A DNA stretch of 64,000 nt from Dermatemys mawii (taxonomy: Eukaryota; Chordata; Testudines; Dermatemydidae). Shown one piece after another: positions 11,068 through 20,690 of this stretch. The DNA lies in assembly GCA_007922305.1 (NCBI GenBank), contig ML677343.1:31117987-31181986 (forward strand), in the 5' to 3' direction. The stretch's first letter is position 1. Each line of letters begins with the position of its first letter. The notes under the pieces were generated by a model. The model was given only the letters and a program-made list of their open reading frames with translations, did not search any database and was not told the origin of the DNA. A program made the translations under genes and the position numbers.

Positions 11068-12694
11068 GCCATGTCTACACTCCAAACTTTGGTCAGTGCA
11101 AGTTATGGTGGCATACAGCTGCCAGAGCTTGTACATCATTTATGTGCGTGCATACGTGGGCGCTTGCATTAGTGCTGCTCATACTAACCAGGAGTCCTCG
11201 TGTTGTTACAAAGTGAGGTGCACCATGGGCAGGTATTCCAGTGTGACACAGCTGCCATCTGGTGCAGTGCCCTTTGGGAACTTTTCAGAATGTGCTGTGG
11301 AATAGATATGACTTGGCCAGGCATTTCTGAGAGCCAGCGATCAAATTCCCAGCATGCAGCTTTCTCCATCCCATAATACCATCCAAATCCCATCATTTTC
11401 ATGCCTTTTTTTTTTAATTCCACAAACCCGTGCAGCATTTTTTGGTGTCCCCCACCTCTGACACAAGTACGGAGCCTCCAGAGCGCTGTAGTAGCCTCAT
11501 TAACATTGCAAATACAGGACACTTAATTATTCTGTCTTTCCAGACCTGCAGAAAGTACCGCAACAAGTTTCTTGGAGGACAGTTTGCTGAGGGACATAGT
11601 GTGACAGACGGAGAGTTTCCTGCAATATCCTGGGAAAACCTTATGGAATTAAGATACACTTTACTGAACTAAGTGAAACCTGATTGATTTAGGTTGAATA
11701 CCTTTCTGATCCATTGTATTAAAAATGCAGTTGCGTACGTGCTAATGGTGAAATTGTATGTAACTCCTCTAAGAGGAGGGGGAGGCTAATGTAATTCCTC
11801 TGGTTATTAGCCCCTTTGAAGCCACCCTCTAGAGAGGTGTGCATATACTTGTTCAAACTGGATTCTCCAGGGACCAACAGACAAAGAAAGGACTAAGGAA
11901 TAAATAGCCTGGCTTTACACAGGCTGAAGGATTTCTTCCTGATCAAGCAAATGGACAGGATGCCTGGTCCGCAAAGGGCCCCAATCCTTAGGGAAGGGTT
12001 GGAAGAAGTGGGCCTATTCAGGTCCCACAAGACTGTGCATGCCTGTTGTGAGCTGAATCTGTGATGAACTTGAGCACACAAGGAAACCCATGGAGTGGGG
12101 GTGTTGAATGGCACCTGTCAGAGCTCATTTTAGGGTTGGGGTGATCTCTGGGAAGCCTATTACCATGAGTGCTGATTCTTTTATTGTTTTTAATATGTTT
12201 TCTCTGCAGTGCCTTTACCCTAAGAATAAAATAGGCTTGCAAAGAAAGAGATGTGGGGTAACTGTAACTGGGCAGTCACACTGTTAACCATCTCTGTAGA
12301 GAAAGCAAGCAGGCCTGCTTGGGTAGCCTATCTGCTGGGAATAACACAGTGATGGCAGGGAACCTGCTCAGCCTGGAGATAATCCAGCAATACGTGTCTC
12401 CACCCAAGAGAGGCGATGGCCAGGGGAGCCAGAGGTCTAAGAGTGGGTGTTCTTGGTGGGCCAGTGAGGGGGAAATACAGGTGTAGTTGCTCTGAACTGG
12501 GACACATAATAGAAAACAATTCAAGGTTGTTGATGGCATTCACAGAGCAGCTGCAGACGGTGGAACGCCACTTCTTGGCCAGGAAGCAAGCACTGACTGG
12601 TGGGAGCCCATCATAATGCAGGTTTGGGGCCATGAGCAGTGGCTGGAGAAATTTCAGATGCGAAAGGTCACATGCCTAGATCTGAGTGCTGAGC

Positions 12695-13835
12695 TTACAC
12701 TCCCCACTCCGCCCCCACTGTCCTCATTGTCCTCCTCCATTGTCCAGTAGGGGTCTCTGTCTCCTCCAAGGTATCCACGTTGGTCTGTGGGGTACAGGTG
12801 GGGTCTTTGCCGACTATGGCATGCAGCTTATTATAAAATGTGACAAAGCTCCAAGTTTGTACTTGTGGGTCCTGCACTTCCTGGCAGATTGAGGGGCCTC
12901 AGAAAACTCATCTAGGCCCCAGAGTGACCTCCCTTTCTCAGTATAATTGAGAAGAGTCACCACCTAGTGAGTTACCTTCATCACAGGCCAGTATGGAAGA
13001 TGGAAAATGGGGGGAGCCCGGGCCTGCCCTCTACTCCGGACTCCAGCCCAGGGACCCTAATAGTATCAGCTAAGATGGCTGACCTTTTAGGCACAAAACA
13101 CAATACAATTCCCTGGGCTACTTCCCCACAGCAGTCCCTGCTTCTTCAAACCCCACTTCACCCTTACCTCAGGGCCTCCTTCCTTCTGGATGATATGTTG
13201 TCCTACACTCAGTCTCACCAACAGCATAACTTCCTTCCACAGCTCCTGACACCCACAGCCCACCTGACTAACTGGGAGGTTTTTATCTGGTTTCAGCCAG
13301 TCCCTGATTGGCTTCAGGTGTCCCAATCAGGCTAGCTGTTTCTACTCCTTTCTAGAAGGTTCTTAATTGGCCCCAGGTGTCTTGATTGGCCTGGAGTAGC
13401 CTTTGTTTGGCTATCCAGGAAACAGGGACCTGCACATCCTGAGACTAATATACCTGCCCTCCAGCACTCTCCTATACCCTTCTGGACTGACTCCGTCACA
13501 AAAAGCAGTAGGTCTGTGGCTCTGTTGTTGGCCTTCCTGGCCCTGTGGTATGCCTAGCGCAGTTCCTTCACTTTCACGCAACACTGCTGCTGATCCCTGC
13601 TATACCTCTTTGCCTGCATCTCCTTTCATAGATGCCAATATTTCTACATCTGGTCCATAGCTGTGCTTGCACAGCCCCTTCTGCTCACGGGCCCAGGAGA
13701 TCCAATATCTCTTGTCTACTCCAGGCAGGAGCCTGTCTAGTGCAAGGAGCCAGCATGGTCGGTTGGGCAGCTGCACAAAACAAAGGAGAGCTGCTAAGTG
13801 TGCTTGCTGAGGTAGGCAATCGGGAAAAGGCATTT
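12695..13835 (-). pseudogene. Harbinger-type Myb/SANT gene, split by an LTR
   Basis: On the minus strand, 13835-13505 encodes a decayed Myb/SANT-like N-terminal part (a frame with WISWAREQKGLCKHSYG-type sequence). 12838-12695 encodes FYNKLHAIVGKDPTCTP, which matches the conserved ...FYKELDAILG(E)DST... segment of the same protein in the 27649-31391 element. The LTR at 12839-13500 interrupts this coding sequence at the FY pair; across the LTR the codons abut in frame (TGC TTT / TAT AAT). In intact elements the protein is thought to work as a DNA-binding partner of the transposase. It is not functional here. Confidence 0.55.
12839..13500. mobile_element. Solo LTR
   Basis: A 662-bp element with inverted ends TGTGAC...GTCACA and a 4-bp flank AAAA on each side (12835-12838, 13501-13504). 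It holds no coding sequence. It sits inside the Harbinger Myb/SANT gene, so it is the younger insertion. Confidence 0.65.
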
Positions 13836-14150
13836 CAAAAACATGTGGGGTGTCTTAAAGGGGGAGAGGGATGGCCTCCATTCTCTGTGAGCCCCCAGGC
13901 AGTGGAGTTTAAAATAGTGACCAGTGTCACAGGGAATGGGGCATTGTGGGACTACTGCTGAAGGACTGACACGGGCCATTTAGGTCATGCAGTATCTACA
14001 CTTGCATTGCATTGATGTCAGTAGGTAAACCATGGCTCTGTGAGATTGGGGAGGTGGTTCTATTGCATCACTGAGACATATTTGAGCGTAGACACATGCA
14101 CAAATAGGTCAGCGCAAGGCAACTTACATCAGCCTAACTTTGTAATGTAG

Positions 14151-15692
14151 TTTAAAAGTGAAATATATTTAGCAAAGCTGTGGAAGCGGTATTGAAATTG
14201 CAGGAGACGCAGCAGGTTGGGATTGACATGCACTGACTGATATGACTGTCCAGGAATCCAGGATTTCAGTAGCATGGATGTTTCAGATTAAAGAGATGTG
14301 AATTAATAGACAAGGCTTATCAATCTCATTTGCAGTCATAGGATGAAGTCATAACAGTGCTCTGTTTCAAGAATGCATATTATATATTTTGTGACATTTT
14401 GATTGAACAGTTTTTCTTTTAACACGCACCGTATATCAGTTTAATGTATTGCTACAGCACAATGTGCCGAGGGCCATGTGTGTGCTTCTTCCTGGGTGTA
14501 AGATTTATTATCCAGAAACTTACTGAAGTTAACTCAAACGAAAATCTCCAAATATAGGTCATATTCAGATGCCATCAGTGATCTTAACTGCAAGTTACCT
14601 GACCACAGATTTTATGCATGGTCAAAGAAAACATCCCTGAAGAGATTCCATAGCTAATGTTCTGCAGCTGCTCATATTCTCTGATGTCTCTTCTCTTTTC
14701 CTCCCATGTTCGGTTTTCATCTGCCCACAAATACCAATGAGTTCAAATTGTGAATGCCTGTCACTTGCTTAAACAAATGCCCTAGAAGAATACATCTGTC
14801 TCTTTGGCAACCTTTGTTCTCCTACTGCTGGTACAGTTGCAAAACTGTGTGCACAGAGAGTTAATTTTTTACTTCTGACGGTATGATAGACCTTGTGATT
14901 TTTCTAAGAGCAAGAAAGGGAAACTGATGAATGAGATACCAACCGGTGCCAAACATGGTGATCCATACAGGAGATGTGAGAGTAGCAATTTCCCCAGGAA
15001 ATTCTTCTCAAATGAAAGCTAAAACAAGGGGGAAATAAAACAGATATAATCTGTGAGCAAATGATTTTTAATAGCACTGTAGATAAAAGTTAGCATATAT
15101 ATATGCTAATACTAACCAAGAGTGCCCGTGTATATATATATATAGCCAAAAAGATGGCCTTTTGAGTTCAAATAATAAATCAGGTATTGTTATCTGAGTG
15201 TGAATAACAAAGTGCCTTCTGGTAAGACACATTTGGGTCTATGTAAATAAAGAATACAGTTAATATCCTGAAATTCTCACTAATTTTTCACTCCCATTGA
15301 AGTCTATTGGAATTTGACCCACGTTAAAAACTGAGAGCCAGATCAGGCCCTGTTGATCTGAGCACAGAGGAGGTCTCCATAGGTGGATTTCCCCCTGTTT
15401 GCATGGAGGAAGTGGGAGGATCAGTTACCACTTCCATGTGTCACCAACTATATCACCATTCCTTCCCATACCCTCCACAGGGATCCCTCTCTGGCTGTGT
15501 GGATACATATGAACAGGGAGAGATGGCAGGCTGAGATGGCAAGAGTGAGATGAAGATCTCTGCATGACTGTCTTAACAAAAGCTTTCATAAGAAAAAGCA
15601 AATTGACATTGATGATTATAAAAATCTAAAATAACACTTCCCAGTCAACTGGGTGAAAAACCCTTAATGGAGTTAATATACTTTTATATTCT
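14151..15692. other. Non-coding sequence
   Basis: No exon recognised. It contains an 18-bp perfect palindrome TAGCATATATATATGCTA (15091-15108), a short (TA)n run at about 15131-15143, and an old dispersed motif near 15295-15350. Confidence 0.45.
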
Positions 15693-15816
15693 GGTTTCAG
15701 AGTGGTAGCCTTATTAGTCTGTATCAGCAAAAACAATAAGGCATCCTTGTGGCACCTTAGAGACTAACAAATTTATTTGGGCATAAGTTTTCGTGGTCTA
15801 AAACCCACTTCAGATT
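15693..15816 (-). mobile_element. Penelope-like 3'-end fragment
   Basis: GTTTCAGAGTGGTAGCC at the left, then GCATCCTTGTGGCACC, TTAGAGACTAACAAATT, TTTGGGCATAAGTTTTCGTG and AAACCCACTTC. This is the reverse complement of the Penelope tail. No clear TSD. Confidence 0.65.
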
Positions 15817-18030
15817 CCGTTGTACTACCACCTAGTGGCCACATTTTGTTTTCAATAATAAGAGGTCCTAGATATTTCTGAATACAGACTCAGTGCACAT
15901 GGAGGTATACAGGACAGCAGAGCCACATTTAGCCAAATGCAGCAAGCTATTGCAATCCATTTCGTATCTTTGGAGCCAAATTCAATGATTACATAAATGG
16001 TGGTATAAATAAGTAGTAAGATGAGTGTCAGGGTAAAGTACTGTAGCTTGTACGGATTTGGGATTCAGCTGCTGTGCAAAACGTGTGGAATTGATATGCC
16101 AAGGGAGGAGAAAAATAATTAACACGAAAGTGTATGAGAGTGCTGCACAAATACACCTACTTCAGAGTCTGGCTGTCAGCATCAAGGCTCTTCTCGTGCA
16201 TAACTGTTTTATATGATACATGCTTATGGTTATACAGTTACTTTAGAAGACTTTCAATAAATGCAGAACATAATATCAGTTCTACACCCTGGTACCAGAC
16301 AGTTCTCTTCAAGGCAGTGATCTTATTAATTTTTATTTTCACCTACCACTAGGCCTGTCACACGAGCACCAGTTCCAATCACACCTCAGTACTCATGGTG
16401 AACAGGTGCCACTTTTGGGGCAACAAATGTTGCAGCTGGGCTCTGCATGATGCCAGCTGCTGTCATTTCTGCTCTTTGGAGCAGCTCTTCTAGGGTTCCC
16501 CAGCTTGCTTGCTTCCATCTTTCTCCCCAGTGATGCCTCACAGTTTTGCTTGCCTGTTGCTGTCTCTAATGTGCAGAATGCACAATTATGCATGGAAGCA
16601 GGTCTGTTGAAGTGCTGCATGTTTCTACAAGGCTACTGATGCGCAGTTCCTCCAGGATCCCCTTGCTGAAGTGGCACAATGTCCCCGTTCTCTCTGCCAC
16701 AATAGCATACAGAGTGTGGCTAATCCCATATCTCTCATTATCACTCTATTTACTATTGTTGCAAGAGGCGGTGTGCTGCAGAAGAACAGAGCTGAGAATG
16801 GAGTGCACTCCCAGGGGCTAGTTCTTTGCTTCACCCTGGTACTTTGGTGTAACAGGTGAAAACATCCCCTGGGTGACACTCCCCATATAGTTGTTCCCCA
16901 GCCAGCAGTGAGCTGCTGTAATAGCCATATACTTTCCTCTGCATCCCCAGTCCCTGCGTACAGGAAGATACAAGAAGCAGAAAATGGAGGAAATACTGGT
17001 GACTGGAGCACATTACATTCTTACTCTCCAGGGCTGGTGGATAACTCCTTTTTTTAAAAAAAACCCCACAACAGAGCTTAAATGAGAGCAGTCCTGCTGC
17101 TTCTCTGACTTATGCCGGAGCCCACTAGGGCCCTCAACATCTTGAGAATATGGGAAACTCAAAGGTATTTAAAAGCCACTTTTGCCTGATCCTCAATTGA
17201 TGCTCCAAACACACAACTGGAGCAATGGAAATCAAGCCCAGTGTGTTATTTTTGCCAATTCTTACTGTCAGCCAGTCTTTCCGCAATATGATGAACCTTG
17301 CTAAATTCTGCCATTTTTTTTGAAGCAGCACAAATGCTGCAAGATCCATTATCCTGCCCACAGGGATGAAAATGTTGGAGTTTTCTTTGAACACACTTTG
17401 GGATCTGCAGTTGACTCACAATCCGCCATTTGCCTCCTCTAAGGCCATTTGCCTCCTCTAAGGGAGGCTTGGGAAGAGTGTGGTAGAAGGCAATGTGTCA
17501 GTATGTGACCGGCTTGATGGTGGAAGACCTGTAGTTCTCATGCAATTTTACAAGCTCAGTCAAGTGGCTCCTTGAATTGACAAATCTGCAGGAGTTTAAA
17601 AACACAAGACACAACACTGGGTTTTGCAAAACCCCTGCGATACCAGACCAGGAACAGAAAAATGGGTATAGTCCCAGTTTCTAGCAATAACGAGACCCAG
17701 AAGCCCCCGTGTGACTCAGCGTTGGTGGTTATGCATTAAACCTTGCCAAGCCCTGTGATGATATCATAGGAAAATCTCCCTTACTCCACAACTCAGTGCA
17801 AGAGCACTGCACACGTGGTGCCAGTGCGTGAAAACATCATAATTCTGCACAATGATGTCATGTCATGTCATGATGCCCCAGCTCAAGGTGATGAGATTTC
17901 ATGGACCCCCCCAAAATTCAGCCCTCTGGGGGACATAGGGATGTAGTCACCCAAGGGTGGCACCCGGCTGGCATGAAATGGGGCAAACTCCTCCCCCAGC
18001 AAGCTTTCACAGAAGATACAGGCCTCCTTT
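15817..18030. other. Sequence upstream of the CpG island, no gene recognised
   Basis: No exon of a neighbouring gene could be identified on either strand. The 16360-17050 part has several medium-length frames without recognisable domains. A perfect 19-bp tandem duplication (unit GCCATTTGCCTCCTCTAAG) is at 17425-17462. ATGTCATGTCATGTCATGAT near 17855 is a short simple repeat. Confidence 0.4.
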
Positions 18031-18032
18031 GG

Positions 18033-18051
18033 ACTACAACTCCCAGCAGGC
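18033..18051 (+). promoter_or_regulatory. ZNF143/THAP11 site 1 of the BANP promoter
   Basis: ACTACAACTCCCAGCAGGC matches the ZNF143 (Staf) consensus ACTACAnnTCCCA with its downstream extension. It lies about 240 bp upstream of the CGCG element. Confidence 0.65.
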
Positions 18052-18069
18052 ACAGCTACACGCTATGGC

Positions 18070-18086
18070 ACTACACATCCCAGCCT
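18070..18086 (+). promoter_or_regulatory. ZNF143/THAP11 site 2
   Basis: ACTACACATCCCAGCCT keeps the core ACTACAnnTCCCA exactly; the 3' extension is weaker than in the neighbouring sites. Confidence 0.55.
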
Positions 18087-18124
18087 ACCCCACGGGAGAG
18101 AAGGCTACAAGGCCGCGCGCGTTG

Positions 18125-18142
18125 GCTTCTGGGAGTTGTAGT
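18125..18142 (-). promoter_or_regulatory. ZNF143/THAP11 site 3 (minus strand)
   Basis: GCTTCTGGGAGTTGTAGT is the reverse complement of ACTACAACTCCCAGAAGC. With the two plus-strand sites it makes a cluster of three within 110 bp. Confidence 0.65.
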
Positions 18143-18249
18143 CGACATTGGCCGTGCAGCGGTTAAGCGCGGCTGCGAGGCGACTTCTCCGGGCGGCTGC
18201 GCGGCCTTTCGGGGAGGGCGGGAGGGGGAGTAGTGGGAGCGGCGGGGCG

Positions 18250-18260
18250 GCGCCTGCGCA
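18250..18260. promoter_or_regulatory. NRF1-like site
   Basis: GCGCCTGCGCA differs from the NRF1 consensus GCGCATGCGCA by one central base. It lies 18 bp upstream of the CGCG element. Confidence 0.5.
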
Positions 18261-18277
18261 GTGAGGACGCGGAGATC

Positions 18278-18287
18278 TCTCGCGAGG
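18278..18287. promoter_or_regulatory. CGCG element (BANP-type motif)
   Basis: TCTCGCGAGG matches 9 of 10 bases of the palindrome TCTCGCGAGA, with the 8-bp core CTCGCGAG intact. This is the motif bound by BANP protein itself at CpG-island promoters. It probably sits very near the transcription start. Confidence 0.7.
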
Positions 18288-18345
18288 AAGGACGCCATTA
18301 TCGCAGCCGCTCGACAAACACCACGAGAATTCGCCACCACACACG
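18288..18345 (+). other. BANP: Probable BANP non-coding exon 1 (start approximate)
   Basis: A donor-like ACG|GTAACC occurs at 18345/18346 just downstream of the NRF1-like and CGCG elements. A YY1-like GACGCCATTA (18291-18300) is placed as YY1 sites often are, just inside the transcript. The true start is not visible and may be 10-30 bp further left. There is no ATG-led reading frame of note, in line with translation beginning in exon 2. Confidence 0.45.
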
Positions 18346-18581
18346 GTAACCGCGGCTTCCCGCGGCCGGATGGCTCGGGCCGGCCTCTCTGGGGCCCGAG
18401 GGCCGCGGTCCAGCACGGCTTCCCCGCTCCTCACAGCGTCGGCCAGGCAACCGGGCCGCGAGCGAGAGGCTCAGGGAGGGGCCGAGCCGGGGAGGGGGGC
18501 TCTGCCCCCGCCCCTACGGTCTGCGGGCGCTGGCGAGTCTCCGCCCCTCCCCATGGGGCTACAGGCACTGTGGTGGGGTCT

Positions 18582-18663
18582 CGGGGGGGGGGGGGGGGGC
18601 TGCCCCCCCCGCCTCCGGGACTCGGGGGGGGGGGGGGTGTATCTTCCCCTTAACCCCCCCCCC
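18582..18663. repeat. Long G and C homopolymer runs
   Basis: Uninterrupted G runs near 18582-18599 and 18625-18637, with C runs near 18605-18611 and 18653-18663. They could form G-quadruplexes or hairpins and are hard to sequence, so exact lengths may be wrong. Confidence 0.7.
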
Positions 18664-20199
18664 CGGCACTAGGCCACTCGCCTCACTGGGGGGAGGGGCA
18701 GTTCTCTGCCTACCTCAGTGCTGCCCCCCCCCCAGTCCTACTGGGAGGGGTGGGGCTCAGCCCCCCCTATTCCCGTTGGGTTGCAAGGCTAGCATCGAGC
18801 GGGGAGTACGCTACATTTCTCCTTCCCCCATGAGTAACACTGTAATGGGGGAGCTATTCCCACCCCCGGTTTTGTGATGGTCTGTGTGAGGCAGATGCAG
18901 TTCCACCCCCCACCCTCCCAGTGTAGCGCGCACACCGCATGGCGAGGGAGTTTTTAGAAGCGATTCCTGTTTCTCCAGGTGCACCTTCATCCCCCGTCAT
19001 GGATTGTAAATAAAACTACAGGGGGGTGTTTGCGCCCTTTCCCCATCCCATGTGTCACTTGTGGACTTCTGTAATGGGAGGGGGTTTGGGCTGTAGTTCG
19101 GTTTGTTCTTCCTGCAGTTGCAAGTGGTGCATGCCCCCCGCTTTCTCTTTTGAGTTGATATTTTCTGAATCAGTCTGCACTTAGCAATCAGACATTTTTT
19201 CCTCTTGTCTTTGGAATATTAAGATATTTTTAAAGATTTTGTTCTCTTTATATGGTGAAAAGTACTAAACTTCTAGCCAAATATAGTCAATTAATTCTGC
19301 TTGAGGCTGTATAGTTTGTATACCTGTTTATTTTTAGTATTCCCAAGAGAAGTGTTTTGTTTATCTTTTAACAGAAGCACAAATCTAAAGGGGCCATTAT
19401 GAACTTAAAATTTCATTTTCTGAAAACACTTCATATTACTGTAAGAGAAAATTTAGAGCATTTTTTTGCTACTTCTCCAGTTAGTTTACTTTATGTTTAA
19501 CCTTCCTTTCTGTAGAGTAAATTTCAGTTTAATTATAGTTTCCTCTCTTTTTTTAGGTCTTTCACACAACATACACAGAGAGAGAAATACTTAAATATGG
19601 CTGTAAAACCATCAGAATATGCAGGGATAAGAGTGGTACTGGAAACTGTTTTTAAGTTTTGAACACCAGAACTTAAGCTGAGTGGTCCTTTAATATTTTC
19701 TCTGAATAAAACAACCAATAAATTAATTTATTTAAATGCGTGTTAAATGAATGTTACAAATTCTAATTGATCCTGAAGCTGTAATAAACAGCAAACTGTA
19801 TTTTAGTTTAATAATTCAGTTTGCAATACTACATTGGAAGATAAACTGGATAAATTGTTAGGGCAGTTTAAGGTTGAATCCAGTTTTCACAGACGTGCAC
19901 ATCTTGCCTGTTTCAGAAAGTGTTGTGCACATTTTGTGGATGTTGCTTTGTCCCAAAATCTAACTTATGGTCACTTACTGGTTTTAACATCTCTATGATC
20001 CTGTCAAGTTTAATTCATCAAGTGACTGCAATACAAGTCTAAAATTGTACGGCTCTTTAAAATACTAGTAATGTTAATGCCTAATAGTATCATACTAATC
20101 CAGTGGACATTAATTCTGGTGTCTGATAATGTTGGTTGATCAGGATTCAACGAGTGCATGTTCTGCTAAATAATTTTTTTGAAATAGTCCTTATGCTTA
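18664..20199. other. BANP intron 1, 5' part
   Basis: It starts GC-rich with no further strong CpG clustering, then becomes AT-rich. A polypyrimidine-AG at about 19540-19556 looks like an acceptor, but no convincing exon follows. Confidence 0.5.
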
Positions 20200-20690
20200 T
20201 GTCAAGGAAGTCATGGATTCCGTGAATTCCAGAGACCTGGGTGACATTCTCTGCTTCAGCCTAGGGGCTGCGGGACTGAGTTGGAAGCCAGCGGGGCCCC
20301 TCTGCAAGGTTCGGGTGACAGACTTCCGAGGGTGCCCTCCTGAGAATTCCAGGGATGGGCAACAGCTTCACACGGCAGGGGAGGAGGACGCCTTGGGTGA
20401 GTGACTGGGAGTGTGCCATTTTCTCTTGGGGAAATATGGTCACCCTGTAGCTCCCAGGCACTAAGGGCAGAGAGGGCCCCCCCTGCAGCTTCCAGCTGTC
20501 CTGGGCAGAGGGGAAACCCCATAGCTCCCAACCACCACGGTGGCAGGGGAACTCATGAAGCCACAGCAACAAAAGTCGCAGACAGGTCATGGCTTCCATT
20601 AATTTTTGTTTATTGCCCGTGACCAGTTCGTGACTTTTACTAAAATTAACCATGACAAAATCTTAGCCTTACTTATGTTCCCTGGACAAA
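20200..20690. repeat. Dispersed repeat (GTCATGGATTCCGTGA family)
   Basis: The left part has AGTCATGGATTCCGTGAA. The right part has CCCGTGACCAGTTCGTGACT, then TTTTACTAAAATTAACC and ATGACAAAATCTTAGCCTTA. A shorter related piece lies at 25600-25660. I recognise this as a common turtle repeat but cannot name its class. Confidence 0.45.

Larger units (their letters stand above)
11068..14150. mobile_element. Second Harbinger-type transposon, interrupted by a solo LTR
   Basis: The left end reads GGCCATGTCTACACTCC. The sequence inside each end is inverted-similar (CAAACTTTGGTCAGTGCAAG on the left against the reverse complement of about 14105-14148). The interior carries a minus-strand Myb/SANT-type gene of the kind Harbinger transposons encode (12695-13835). 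No transposase was recognised, so this looks non-autonomous or decayed. The right terminus is diverged. Confidence 0.5.
18105..18560. promoter_or_regulatory. BANP: CpG island, probable BANP promoter
   Basis: It is strongly GC-rich with many CG dinucleotides (GCGCGCG, GGCGGGGCGGCGCC, CTCGCGAG), in sharp contrast to the AT-rich flanks. It holds clustered housekeeping-type motifs and no TATA box. It is upstream of, and in the same orientation as, the BANP coding exons, with no other gene seen between. A divergent transcript to the left cannot be excluded. Confidence 0.75.

Noticed and set aside
1..18000. Exons of a divergent neighbour such as CA5A, expected near BANP in mammals
   Set aside because: No carbonic-anhydrase motif could be found on either strand by eye; a translated search would be needed to be certain.
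18071..18672. Several 90-130 aa open frames in the CpG island on both strands
   Set aside because: They are GC-composition artefacts. BANP translation clearly starts in exon 2, and the peptides have no recognisable domain.
19540..19700. Possible extra BANP exon after a polypyrimidine-AG
   Set aside because: No conserved peptide and no good donor at a sensible distance; known BANP 5' structure does not need it.
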